Assembly (NCBI GenBank): GCA_040219935.1
Contig: JAVJUA010000070.1
Span: 39,351 to 103,350, forward strand
Source of the DNA: UBA7803 sp040219935
GTDB taxonomy: Bacteria; Pseudomonadota; Gammaproteobacteria; Pseudomonadales; Azotimanducaceae
Reading direction: 5' to 3'
DNA length: 64,000 nucleotides
In this document: one piece after another, positions 7,571-14,817 of the stretch
Position numbering within the stretch: the stretch's first letter is position 1
Layout: each line of letters starts with the position of its first letter
Notes under the pieces: model-generated
Databases searched by the model: none
What the model saw: the letters and a program-made list of their open reading frames with translations, nothing else
What the model was told of the DNA's origin: nothing
Made by a program: the position numbers and the translations under genes

Positions 7571-9254
7571 GCGCCGAGATGATGGCGTTGAACGACGCCG
7601 TGATGGTGTTTCTCGACAGGCCGATGCCGTAGCAGCGCCCGCTGTCACCCTCGTCGATGGTGACCAGGCAGATTGCCTTGGCGTCCTTGCCGGAGCCCAT
7701 GGCGTGCTCGTGGTAGTCGATGATGTTCAGCGGTTCGTTCAGCGTCGCGGTGAGCCCGTTGACGAAGGCCTCGATGGGGCCGGAGCCCTCGCCATCAATG
7801 GTCACCCGCTGCTCCGACGCCTCGATCCGCGCCACGCAGCGCTGATCGGCTTCCCGCCCGGTGAGCAGATCGAAGTCGAGCAGCTTGAACGGGCCGTCCT
7901 CCACCACATAGGTCTCGAGCAGCGCGTCGAGAATCTCGCTGTTGCGGACCTCCCGGTTCAGGGTCTCGGTGAGCCTCTGCACCACCCTGCTGAACTCCAC
8001 CAGCATGTCGCGCGGCAGGCTGATGCCATACACCTCCTCGAGGATGAAGCCGACACCGCCCTTGCCCGACTGGCTGTTGACGCGCACCGTCTCCTTGTAG
8101 GAAGAGCCGACGTCGGCGGGGTCGATGGGCAGGTAGGGAACCTCCCAGCGATTACGGTCCACCATGGCCATGCCCTTCTTGATGGCATCCTGGTGCGATC
8201 CGGAAAACGCGGTGAACACCAGCTCGCCGGCGTACGGATGGCGCGGGTGCACGGGCAGCTTGGTCACCGCCTCGGCCGTCGCCCGGATGCGCGGCATGTC
8301 CGACAGGTCGAGCTCGGGGTCGACGCCCTGGCTGAACAGGTTCATGGCCATGGTGATGATGTCGCAGTTGCCCGTGCGCTCGCCGTTGCCGAACAGGGTG
8401 CCTTCGACCCGCTCGGCGCCCGCCATCAGCGCCAGCTCGGTGGCGGCCACGCCGGTGCCGCGGTCGTTGTGCGTGTGCAGGCTGATCACCACGCTGTCGC
8501 GCCGGGGAAAATGCCGGCAGAACCACTCGATCTGATCGGCATAGATGTTCGGCGTGGCCATCTCCACGGTCGACGGCAGGTTGATGATCATCGGCCGCTC
8601 CGGCGTCGCGCCCCACTCATCGGCTACGGCCGTGCAGATCTCCACGGCGAAATCCAGCTCGGTGCCGGTGAAGCTCTCGGGCGAGTACTCGAAGGTCACC
8701 TCCGCATCGAGCGCGGCGAGGCCCTCCTTCACCAGCCGGGTGCCGCGCACGGCCAGATCGATGATGCCGGGACGCTCCATCCCGAACACCACCCGCCGCT
8801 GCAGCTCGGAGGTGGAGTTGTAGAGGTGGAAGATCACCTTCGGCGCGCCGCGCAGCGCCTCGACCGTGCGGGCGATGAGCTCCGGACGCGCCTGGCACAG
8901 CACCTGGATCGCCACCCCGCCCGGAATCCGGTTCTCGTCGATGATGCGGCGGATGAAGTCGAAGTCGGGCTGCGAGGCTGCCGGGAACCCCACCTCGATC
9001 TCCTTGAAGCCGACGTCGAGCAGCAGATCCCACAGCGTCAGCTTCTCGGCCACCGACATGGGATCGATCAGCGCCTGATTGCCGTCCCGAAGGTCGACGC
9101 TGCACCAGCGCGGCGCGCGCTCGATCAGGCGCGATGGCCACTGGCGGTCCGGCAGCTCGATGGGCTCGAAGCGCCGATACTTGTGGAATGGCATCTTCCG
9201 GCTGCCGCGATCGCTTGCGGGCGCCGGGGTGGAGTTTTCGATCTGCTCGCTCAT
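7548..9254 (-). CDS. leuA: 2-isopropylmalate synthase
   Basis: First committed enzyme of leucine synthesis: acetyl-CoA plus 2-oxoisovalerate gives 2-isopropylmalate. It is the long form (568 aa). The HMGL-like TIM barrel has the signature SVDLRDGNQAL and the metal-binding HxH in ISLHTHNDRG. The segment GNGERTGNCDIITM follows. The C-terminal LeuA dimer domain (about residues 430-560) carries leucine feedback control in the family. The ATG at 9254 has AGAGG 6 nt upstream. It stands alone, without leuBCD, and is preceded by a promoter and a leucine-rich leader peptide. Its 3' end overlaps the CNNM gene by 23 nt in convergent orientation. Confidence 0.96.
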   Translation of the reverse strand: MSEQIENSTPAPASDRGSRKMPFHKYRRFEPIELPDRQWPSRLIERAPRWCSVDLRDGNQALIDPMSVAEKLTLWDLLLDVGFKEIEVGFPAASQPDFDFIRRIIDENRIPGGVAIQVLCQARPELIARTVEALRGAPKVIFHLYNSTSELQRRVVFGMERPGIIDLAVRGTRLVKEGLAALDAEVTFEYSPESFTGTELDFAVEICTAVADEWGATPERPMIINLPSTVEMATPNIYADQIEWFCRHFPRRDSVVISLHTHNDRGTGVAATELALMAGAERVEGTLFGNGERTGNCDIITMAMNLFSQGVDPELDLSDMPRIRATAEAVTKLPVHPRHPYAGELVFTAFSGSHQDAIKKGMAMVDRNRWEVPYLPIDPADVGSSYKETVRVNSQSGKGGVGFILEEVYGISLPRDMLVEFSRVVQRLTETLNREVRNSEILDALLETYVVEDGPFKLLDFDLLTGREADQRCVARIEASEQRVTIDGEGSGPIEAFVNGLTATLNEPLNIIDYHEHAMGSGKDAKAICLVTIDEGDSGRCYGIGLSRNTITASFNAIISALNRRWKA

Positions 9255-9297
9255 GACGAACCTCTGGTCATCGTCCCCTGGCAGCACGCGGAGCGCG

Positions 9298-9379
9298 CCA
9301 ACATGAGACGTTGGGTAACTGGGTTGATCGGGTTGGGCATGATGCCCTGAGGGAACAGGTGTACGCCGGCTACGCCGGC
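9298..9379 (-). promoter_or_regulatory. Candidate leuA attenuator hairpins
   Basis: Three inverted repeats lie between the leader peptide and leuA: GCCGGC-GTA-GCCGGC (9365-9379, containing the leader stop codon), a 13-nt palindrome GGGCAT-C-ATGCCC (9335-9347), and CCAAC/GTTGG with a 7-nt loop (9298-9314). None is followed by a T run, so a classic Rho-independent attenuator is not evident. Control could be Rho-dependent or translational. Confidence 0.4.
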
Positions 9380-9426
9380 AGTCGCAGCGACAGTAGAAGA
9401 AGAGCCTGAGCGGACCGTTGCGTCAC
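9370..9426 (-). CDS. leuL: leuA leader peptide (leucine-rich)
   Basis: An 18-aa frame from a GTG (9424-9426) to TAG (9370-9372). Residues 9-12, 14 and 16 are Leu (ALLLLSLRLP), six of 18 residues. It begins about 30 nt downstream of the leuA -10 and ends inside the first hairpin of the leuA leader. This is the standard arrangement of amino-acid attenuation, where ribosomes stalling at Leu codons change leader RNA folding. No strong ribosome-binding site is seen (GGATGG is only 3 nt away), and no ATG is available in this frame. Leader function is inferred. Confidence 0.6.
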   Translation of the reverse strand: MTQRSAQALLLLSLRLPA

Positions 9427-9458
9427 GCGCCATCCATCGTAGACCTCGAAGCGCTCAC

Positions 9459-9487
9459 ACTATAGCCACCGCACCCGAATTTGCCAA
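9459..9487 (-). promoter_or_regulatory. leuA promoter
   Basis: On the minus strand, -35 TTGGCA (9482-9487) and -10 TATAGT (9459-9464) are separated by exactly 17 nt. Transcription would start near 9452, giving a leader RNA of about 200 nt that contains the leucine-rich peptide. Confidence 0.65.
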
Positions 9488-9511
9488 CCCTGGGTCTGCC
9501 GGCTGCCGCGA

Positions 9512-10711
9512 TCAGTCGTCGAACTGGATGCGCACCGCTGCCGCCGCTGCCCGGGCGCGCGCTCGCGCCGCGTCCACGTCGTCCGCCAGCGCCAGCGCCA
9601 CGCCCATGCGCCGCTCGCCTCGCACCTCGGGCTTGCCGAACAGGCGGATCTGGGTATCCGGCTCGGCCAGGGCGGCCTCGAGCCCGGCATAGCGCACCGC
9701 GGCGGAGTCGCCCTCCACCAGGATGACGGCGGATGCCGCCGGGCCGCGGCTGCGGATCCCCGGCACCGGCAGGCCGAGAATGGCCCGCGCGTGCAGGGCG
9801 AACTCCGAGAGGTCCTGGCTGATCAGCGTCACCAGGCCGGTGTCGTGGGGCCTGGGGCTCACCTCGCTGAAGTAGACCGTTTCGCCCTGGATGAGAAACT
9901 CGACCCCAAACAGACCGAAGCCACCCAACTCGTCCGTCACGGCGCCCGCCATGGCGCGGCACTCGGCCAGCACGCCGTCGGGCATGGGCTGCGGCTGCCA
10001 CGACTCGCGGTAGTCGCCGCGCTCCTGGCGGTGACCGATGGGCTCGCAGAAGGCCGTGCCATCGCGATGACGAACGGTCAGCAGGGTGATCTCGTAGTCG
10101 AAGTCGACGAATCCCTCGACGATCACCTTGCCCGCGCCGCCGCGCGCGCCTGCCCGTGCGTACGCCCAGGCCGCATCCGCCTCGGCGTCGCCGCGCACGG
10201 TCGACTGGCCCTTGCCCGAAGAACTCATGACCGGCTTGACCACGCAGGGCACGCCGATCTCGGCCAGGGCCCGCCGGTATCCGGGCTCGTCGCTGGCGAA
10301 GCGGTAGGGCGAGGTTCGCAGCCCGAGCTCCTCGGCGGCCAGGCGGCGGATGCCCTCGCGGTCCATGGTCAGACGCGCCGCCCGCGCCGTCGGAATCACG
10401 GTGTGTCCTTCGGCAGCAAGCTCGACCAGGGTCGCCGTGGCAATGGCTTCGATCTCGGGCACGATCAGGTGCGGCCGCTCTCGCGCCACCAGATCGCGAA
10501 GCGCGTCGCCATCCTGCATGTTGATCACGTGATGGCGGTGCGCCACCTGCATGGCGGGGGCGTTCGGATAGCGGTCGACGGCAATCACCTCCACCCCGAG
10601 GCGCTGCAGCTCGATGACGACCTCCTTGCCCAGCTCGCCGCTGCCGAGCAGCATCACCCGCGTCGCATTGGCCCCAAGGGGCGTGCCGATGCTGACGCCG
10701 GGCCCGCTCAT
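9512..10711 (-). CDS. purT: Formate-dependent phosphoribosylglycinamide formyltransferase PurT
   Basis: ATP-grasp enzyme converting GAR, formate and ATP to FGAR in purine synthesis, 399 aa. It has an N-terminal Rossmann-like domain (RVMLLGSGELGKEVVIELQRLG), the ATP-grasp core (CVVKPVMSSSGKGQS, VIVEGFVDFDYEITLL, GLFGVEFLIQGETVYFSEVSPRPHDTG) and a C-terminal domain (GLPVPGIRSRGPAASAVIL). Its start overlaps the stop of the upstream carbonic-anhydrase-like gene by 4 nt (ATGA), so the two are translationally coupled. Confidence 0.96.
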   Translation of the reverse strand: MSGPGVSIGTPLGANATRVMLLGSGELGKEVVIELQRLGVEVIAVDRYPNAPAMQVAHRHHVINMQDGDALRDLVARERPHLIVPEIEAIATATLVELAAEGHTVIPTARAARLTMDREGIRRLAAEELGLRTSPYRFASDEPGYRRALAEIGVPCVVKPVMSSSGKGQSTVRGDAEADAAWAYARAGARGGAGKVIVEGFVDFDYEITLLTVRHRDGTAFCEPIGHRQERGDYRESWQPQPMPDGVLAECRAMAGAVTDELGGFGLFGVEFLIQGETVYFSEVSPRPHDTGLVTLISQDLSEFALHARAILGLPVPGIRSRGPAASAVILVEGDSAAVRYAGLEAALAEPDTQIRLFGKPEVRGERRMGVALALADDVDAARARARAAAAAVRIQFDD

Positions 10712-11274
10712 GCCGGATCTGCCGCCTGCTGGGGGGTCAGACCATCCCGGAACCGGCGTGCGTTTTCCACGTAGTGCCGAGCCGACAGCGCAAGCCCTGC
10801 CACCTCCTGCTCGGTGAGCTGCCGCACGACCTTGGCAGGCGAGCCGAGCACCATGGAGTTGTCGGGAATCTCCTTACCTTCGGTAATCAACGCGTTGGCA
10901 CCGATCAGGCAGTTGCGGCCGATCTTCGCCCGGTTCAGCACCACCGCATTGATGCCGATGAGGCTGTTGTCGCCGATCTCGCAGCCGTGGAGCATCACCT
11001 TGTGGCCGATGGTGACGTTGCGGCCGATCACCAGCGGGCAGCCGGGATCGGTATGCAGCACGGCGCCATCCTGGACGTTGGAGTTCTCGCCCACCGTAAT
11101 CAGCTCGGCGTCGCCACGCAGCACCGCGTTGAACCAGACGCTGGCATTGTTCTCCAGCAGCACCGAGCCGATGACCAGGGCGTTGTCGGCCACCCAGTAC
11201 TCGCCTCGCGCCCGTACCCGTCGATCGTCCAGCTGCAGCAGCACGCGTCCCCCTGTGGTCTGCGGTCCATTCAC
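10708..11274 (-). CDS. Gamma-carbonic-anhydrase-like hexapeptide-repeat protein
   Basis: Left-handed beta-helix protein of the YrdA/PaaY gamma-carbonic anhydrase group, 188 aa. Hexapeptide repeats run through about residues 20-165 (LVIGSVLLENNASVWFNAVL, NVTIGHKVMLHGCEIGDNS). The three probable zinc-ligand His are in VLHTD and GHKVMLHG. The end PDNSMVLGSPAKVVRQL is typical. The GTG at 11274 was chosen because homologues begin shortly before the first repeat. The frame stays open to 11688, but that region is antisense to the DUF3135 gene. Carbonic anhydrase activity is not certain, because many relatives are uncharacterised. Confidence 0.85.
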   Translation of the reverse strand: MNGPQTTGGRVLLQLDDRRVRARGEYWVADNALVIGSVLLENNASVWFNAVLRGDAELITVGENSNVQDGAVLHTDPGCPLVIGRNVTIGHKVMLHGCEIGDNSLIGINAVVLNRAKIGRNCLIGANALITEGKEIPDNSMVLGSPAKVVRQLTEQEVAGLALSARHYVENARRFRDGLTPQQAADPA

Positions 11275-11389
11275 AATCCCGTTACAGCCATGAGCGCCGA
11301 CACCCCTGGCCAGCGCCCAGGACCAGCGGGCATAGTAGCCAGGGGTGACGCAATAGCAAACCAGTGGCCTGGTGCCACGAGGGCCAATC

Positions 11390-11722
11390 ATGCCTCGACT
11401 GCCAGCGTTCGAGGTGCTGGTGGACATGGCCCGCAACGACCCGCAAGGACTCGAGACGTTGCGACGTTCGCTGACGAACGCCGTGATCGACGCAGCCGGA
11501 TCAGACAATGCCCGCCGCCGTCTGCGCGGGCTGCAGTTCCGCGTGGACATGGAGCGCCGCCGCGCAGGCACGCCGCTGGCAGCCACCATCCGCATCTCGG
11601 AGATGATGTGCCGCTCGCTGGCATCGCTGCACCGCAGCCTGGTGGCACCGGTCGGTCCGCCCGGGCCTGCAGCAGACGGCAAGGCCAACGTGGTGTTTCT
11701 GCGCCCGCCGGAGCTGGGCTGA
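11390..11722 (+). CDS. DUF3135 domain-containing protein
   Basis: Small protein of 110 aa that matches my memory of DUF3135: LPAFEVLVDMARNDPQGLE, then RRLRGLQFRVDMERRRAGTP and IRISEMMCRSLASLHRSL. No membrane segment or signal peptide; mostly helical and basic. The ATG at 11390 has GAGGG 6 nt upstream and is preferred over one at 11372. It is divergent from the purT operon. Function unknown. Confidence 0.8.
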   Translation: MPRLPAFEVLVDMARNDPQGLETLRRSLTNAVIDAAGSDNARRRLRGLQFRVDMERRRAGTPLAATIRISEMMCRSLASLHRSLVAPVGPPGPAADGKANVVFLRPPELG

Positions 11723-11736
11723 GCGCCCGCGGCGCT

Positions 11737-11772
11737 TTGAGACGCGTTCTGATGATGTTATAAAACGCGTTT
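11737..11772 (+). promoter_or_regulatory. Promoter with palindromic operator in front of the TetR gene
   Basis: A -35 TTGAGA (11737-11742) and -10 TATAAA (11759-11764) with a 16-nt spacer lie 23 nt upstream of the TetR ATG. An inverted repeat ACGCGTT (11742-11748) / AACGCGT (11764-11770) brackets the -10. The right arm sits inside a perfect 10-nt palindrome AAACGCGTTT (11763-11772). The placement fits autorepression by the TetR protein. Confidence 0.55.
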
Positions 11773-11787
11773 CAACATGGCTAATCC

Positions 11788-12564
11788 ATGCCGCAGCAGC
11801 CCACATCCGCCCGCGAGCAGGCCAAGAATCAGCGTCGGGACGACATTCTCGAGGCTGCCCGCCGCCTGATCCGGCAGTCGCGCGACTTCAGCTTCTCGAT
11901 GCGCGCCCTGGCCGAGGAAGCCGGCGTGAGCATTGCCACCCCTTACAATCTGTTCGGCTCGAAGCAGGCCATTCTGCTGGCCGTGCTCGACGCCGACCTG
12001 GCTCACTATCAGGCGGCCCTGGGGGCCCTCAAAGCCGACGCCATCGACGTGCTGTTCGAGGCGGTCACGCTCATGACCGAGCACCTCACCGGCGAGCCCG
12101 ACTTCTACCGCAGCGTCCTGGCCGGCCTCTCCAAGGAGGGCGGCCCGCGCTTCCGGATGATGGTGAGCGGCCCGCGTTACCTGATGTGGAAGCGGCTGCT
12201 CGGTCAGGCGGCAGAGGCCGGTCTGATCCGCCACGATCTCGACCCCGACGCCTTCGCGGTCACGCTGAGCCAGCTCATCTTCGCCAACGTGATCGAGTGG
12301 GCACAGGGCACCCTGACGCCGGCGGAAATGGACGCCCGGATCCGCTACGGCCTGGCCCTGGCACTGCTGGCCGTGGCCACGGATCGCAGCCGCAAGCTGC
12401 TCGATGCGCGCCTGCGCGGTGCCGAGCAGGCGCTGCAGCGGCTGTGGCGCAACCACCTGAGCGAGCGCCTGAAGCATGGCCCTCTGGACGACGATACGCG
12501 GGCTCTACTCGCCGATCAGCTCAAACACCTCGACCATCCCCCAGCCGACGAGGCTTCCCAATGA
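11788..12564 (+). CDS. TetR/AcrR-family transcriptional regulator
   Basis: Regulator of 258 aa. The N-terminal helix-turn-helix spans about residues 15-62 (RRDDILEAARRLIRQ, FSMRALAEEAGVSIATPYNLFGSKQAILLAVL). An all-helical ligand-binding domain follows (about 65-225). The acidic C-terminal tail (DDDTRALLADQLKHLDH) is longer than usual. It leads an apparent five-gene operon: the next gene starts in a 4-nt ATGA overlap. A palindromic operator candidate lies over its own promoter, so it probably controls itself and the operon. The ligand is unknown; the neighbouring hydrolase and oxidoreductase suggest a small organic substrate. Confidence 0.93.
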   Translation: MPQQPTSAREQAKNQRRDDILEAARRLIRQSRDFSFSMRALAEEAGVSIATPYNLFGSKQAILLAVLDADLAHYQAALGALKADAIDVLFEAVTLMTEHLTGEPDFYRSVLAGLSKEGGPRFRMMVSGPRYLMWKRLLGQAAEAGLIRHDLDPDAFAVTLSQLIFANVIEWAQGTLTPAEMDARIRYGLALALLAVATDRSRKLLDARLRGAEQALQRLWRNHLSERLKHGPLDDDTRALLADQLKHLDHPPADEASQ

Positions 12565-12812
12565 CCACCGATGCGCCCGCCCCTGCCCGACGCTACGTGC
12601 TGCCGCTCGCCGCCGACGACTGGGCCAGCATCGCCGCCCGCGAACTTCCCCAACTCGACGCGGCAGCGGCCGTGTCGCTGCTGCAGAGCTGCAACCTGCA
12701 TGTGTACATGCGTCCGAGCCCGCCGCCGGACTCGCCCCGGGCGGGCAACCCGATACTGCCCAGCGACGTGATCTTTCTGGAGCCGCCGCCGGCGACAGCG
12801 GCTGCGGGGTGA
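12561..12812 (+). CDS. Small unknown protein with LysM-like features
   Basis: An 83-aa protein without signal peptide or membrane segment. The start ATG overlaps the TetR stop (ATGA). I do not recognise a named family. Its pattern is reminiscent of a single LysM domain: DDWASIAARELPQ at the front, LLQSCNL in the middle, NPILPSDVIFLEPP at the end. These match the usual positions of the LysM Asp-x-x-x-Ile-Ala, Asn and Pro-x-Asp-x-Ile residues. That similarity is by eye only. A cytoplasmic free-standing LysM-like protein next to a TetR regulator would be unusual. Confidence 0.65.
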   Translation: MTTDAPAPARRYVLPLAADDWASIAARELPQLDAAAAVSLLQSCNLHVYMRPSPPPDSPRAGNPILPSDVIFLEPPPATAAAG

Positions 12813-12816
12813 GCCC

Positions 12817-13089
12817 ATGACCGGTCAGGCCGGCCTGCCGGAGCCCGTGATCGACACCGTCGGCACGCGGGCCGCTCACGACGGCGACGCCGAGCTGATC
12901 ATCTGGCTGCGCCATGGCAACGGCGCCCGCTCCGAAGTCACCCTCGACCGCCACGCCGCAGCGGCCCTGCTCGGGAGCTGCGACGCAGCCGACCCGGAGG
13001 CGCTGATCGGCCAGAGCTGGCGGAAGGTGCGCGACGCGCTGCAGCAGGCGTGGAACCGGTATCAACCCGGCGCCGCCATCGAGCCATGA
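12817..13089 (+). CDS. Small unknown protein
   Basis: A 90-aa soluble protein starting 4 nt after the preceding gene. Visible parts are a likely beta-rich stretch (AELIIWLRHGNGARSEVTL) and a helical C-terminal half (HAAAALLGSC, SWRKVRDALQQAWNRYQP). No catalytic motif, signal peptide or membrane segment. Codon use and GC match the neighbours. Tight spacing says it belongs to the same operon as the TetR regulator and the amidohydrolase. Function unknown. Confidence 0.65.
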   Translation: MTGQAGLPEPVIDTVGTRAAHDGDAELIIWLRHGNGARSEVTLDRHAAAALLGSCDAADPEALIGQSWRKVRDALQQAWNRYQPGAAIEP

Positions 13090-13129
13090 ACCCGAACCCA
13101 CAGACCCCATCACCAGAGGCGCATCTGCC

Positions 13130-14815
13130 ATGTACGATCTGATCATCCGCAACGGCCGCATCATCGACGGCACCGGCCTGCCCGCTTTCCGGGCCGACGT
13201 CGGCATCAGCGCAGGCCGCATTGCCGCCATCGGCCGGCTCGACGGCCCCGCCCGCCAGACGCTGGACGCCGCCGGCAAGGTGGTGGCGCCCGGCTTCATC
13301 GACCCGCACACGCACTTCGACGCTCAGCTGCTGTGGGACGGCTGCGCCAAGCCGGCGCTCAGCCACGGCATCACCACCATCGTGCCCGGCAACTGCTCGC
13401 TGTCGCTGGCACCGTTGAAGGCCGAACACCGCATGAAGCTGGTGGGCATGTTCAACCAGATCGAGGAGATGCCTTACAAGGCGTTCGAGCAGGGTGTGGA
13501 GTGGAACTGGGAAACCTTCGAGGAGTACCTCGAGCGCATCCGCCGGGGGCTCGCCATCAACGTCGCGCCGCTGGTGGGCCACAGCGTGCTGCGCCTGTGG
13601 GTGATGAATGACGACGCCAATCGGCGCGCCGCCAACGACGGCGAGATCGAGGCGATGCAGGCGCTGTTGCGGCGCTGCCTGGATGCGGGCGCCATCGGCC
13701 TGTCCACCAGCTTCGTCGACATGGACGAGACCCTGCAGCCCGTTCCCAGCCGCTACGCCGAGCCGCGCGAGCTCGATGCGCTGGCTGCCGTGCTCGGCGA
13801 CTACGGGCGCATGCTGCAGATCGTGCCGGAGTTCTACGACGCCGACCTGACCATGGCACGCGTCGACCAGCTCGCCGAGCTGTCTCTGGCGCACGGCATT
13901 CCCACTACCTTCTCGCCGCTGTTCGTCAGCGCGGACAACGTTGACGCGGTGGAGCGGGTGATGCAGCGGGTGGAGGCCCAGTTCGCCCGTGGGGCGCGGG
14001 TCTGGCCCCAGGTGCAGACGCGTCCCATCGACATCAGCTTCTCGTTCGCGGTGCCGAGCCTGCTGTTCATCCGCCTGCCGAACTGGTATCGGATCATGCG
14101 CTTCGGCACGCACGAGCAGATCGTCGCTGCCTTTCGCGACCCGGCACAGCGGCAGGCGCTCATCGCTGACGCCCGGTCCATGGACGCGCTGTGGTCCAGG
14201 CTGGTGCTGCGCCAGGTGCGCGGCGCCGAGAACCGGAGCCTGGTAGGCAAGTCCCTGGCGGAGATCGCCGCGCAGCGCGACAGCACGCCTCTGGACGTGA
14301 TGATCGATCTGTCGCTCGAGGAGGATCTGGGCGCCCACTTCCTGGCTGCCGACATGGGCCACAACGACGACCAGCGGGTGGCCGCCCTGCTCAACCACCC
14401 GCTGGTGCACGTCGGTGCCAGCGACGGTGGAGCCCATATTCTGTCGTTCTCGACCTACGGCGACACCGGCTACCTGTTCAGCCGCTTCGTGCGCGAGGCC
14501 GGGGCCATGAGCCTCGAGGCCGCGGTGCGCAAGATCACCAGCGACACGGCGCGTATCTGGGGCATGGGCGATCGCGGCGTGCTGCAGCCCGGATTCGCGG
14601 CCGACGTCACCATCTTCGACCCCGACACCATCGACCGAGGCCCCGAATACTTCGCCGCCGACGTACCCGGCGACGGCAGCCGCTACGTGCGTGACGCGGT
14701 GGGCATCGATACCGTCATCGTCGGCGGCGCCATCGCCTGGTCCGTCCGCGACGGCTACACGGCCGATGGCCACGGCAGCATCCTGCCCGGTCCGGCTGCG
14801 GCGGCCGCCGGCTGA
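13130..14815 (+). CDS. N-acyl-D-amino-acid deacylase-family amidohydrolase
   Basis: Metal-dependent amidohydrolase of the D-aminoacylase group, 561 aa. It starts MYDLIIRNGRIIDGTGLPAF with AGAGG upstream. Metal-site motifs in order: PGFIDPHTHFDAQ (HxH), VPGNCSLSLAPL (the Cys ligand of D-aminoacylases), PLVGHSVLR (His), and VGASDGGAHILS (catalytic Asp). The C-terminal beta-sandwich includes GVLQPGFAADVTIFDPDTI. The family cleaves N-acyl-D-amino acids, but many members of this length are uncharacterised and other amides are possible. The FAD oxidoreductase gene follows after 2 nt, so the two enzymes probably act on one substrate pathway. Confidence 0.88.
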   Translation: MYDLIIRNGRIIDGTGLPAFRADVGISAGRIAAIGRLDGPARQTLDAAGKVVAPGFIDPHTHFDAQLLWDGCAKPALSHGITTIVPGNCSLSLAPLKAEHRMKLVGMFNQIEEMPYKAFEQGVEWNWETFEEYLERIRRGLAINVAPLVGHSVLRLWVMNDDANRRAANDGEIEAMQALLRRCLDAGAIGLSTSFVDMDETLQPVPSRYAEPRELDALAAVLGDYGRMLQIVPEFYDADLTMARVDQLAELSLAHGIPTTFSPLFVSADNVDAVERVMQRVEAQFARGARVWPQVQTRPIDISFSFAVPSLLFIRLPNWYRIMRFGTHEQIVAAFRDPAQRQALIADARSMDALWSRLVLRQVRGAENRSLVGKSLAEIAAQRDSTPLDVMIDLSLEEDLGAHFLAADMGHNDDQRVAALLNHPLVHVGASDGGAHILSFSTYGDTGYLFSRFVREAGAMSLEAAVRKITSDTARIWGMGDRGVLQPGFAADVTIFDPDTIDRGPEYFAADVPGDGSRYVRDAVGIDTVIVGGAIAWSVRDGYTADGHGSILPGPAAAAAG

Positions 14816-14817
14816 TC

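Noticed and set aside
9298..9379. Classic Rho-independent attenuator for leuA
   Set aside because: Hairpins are present, but none is followed by a T tract, so only a generic attenuator is proposed.
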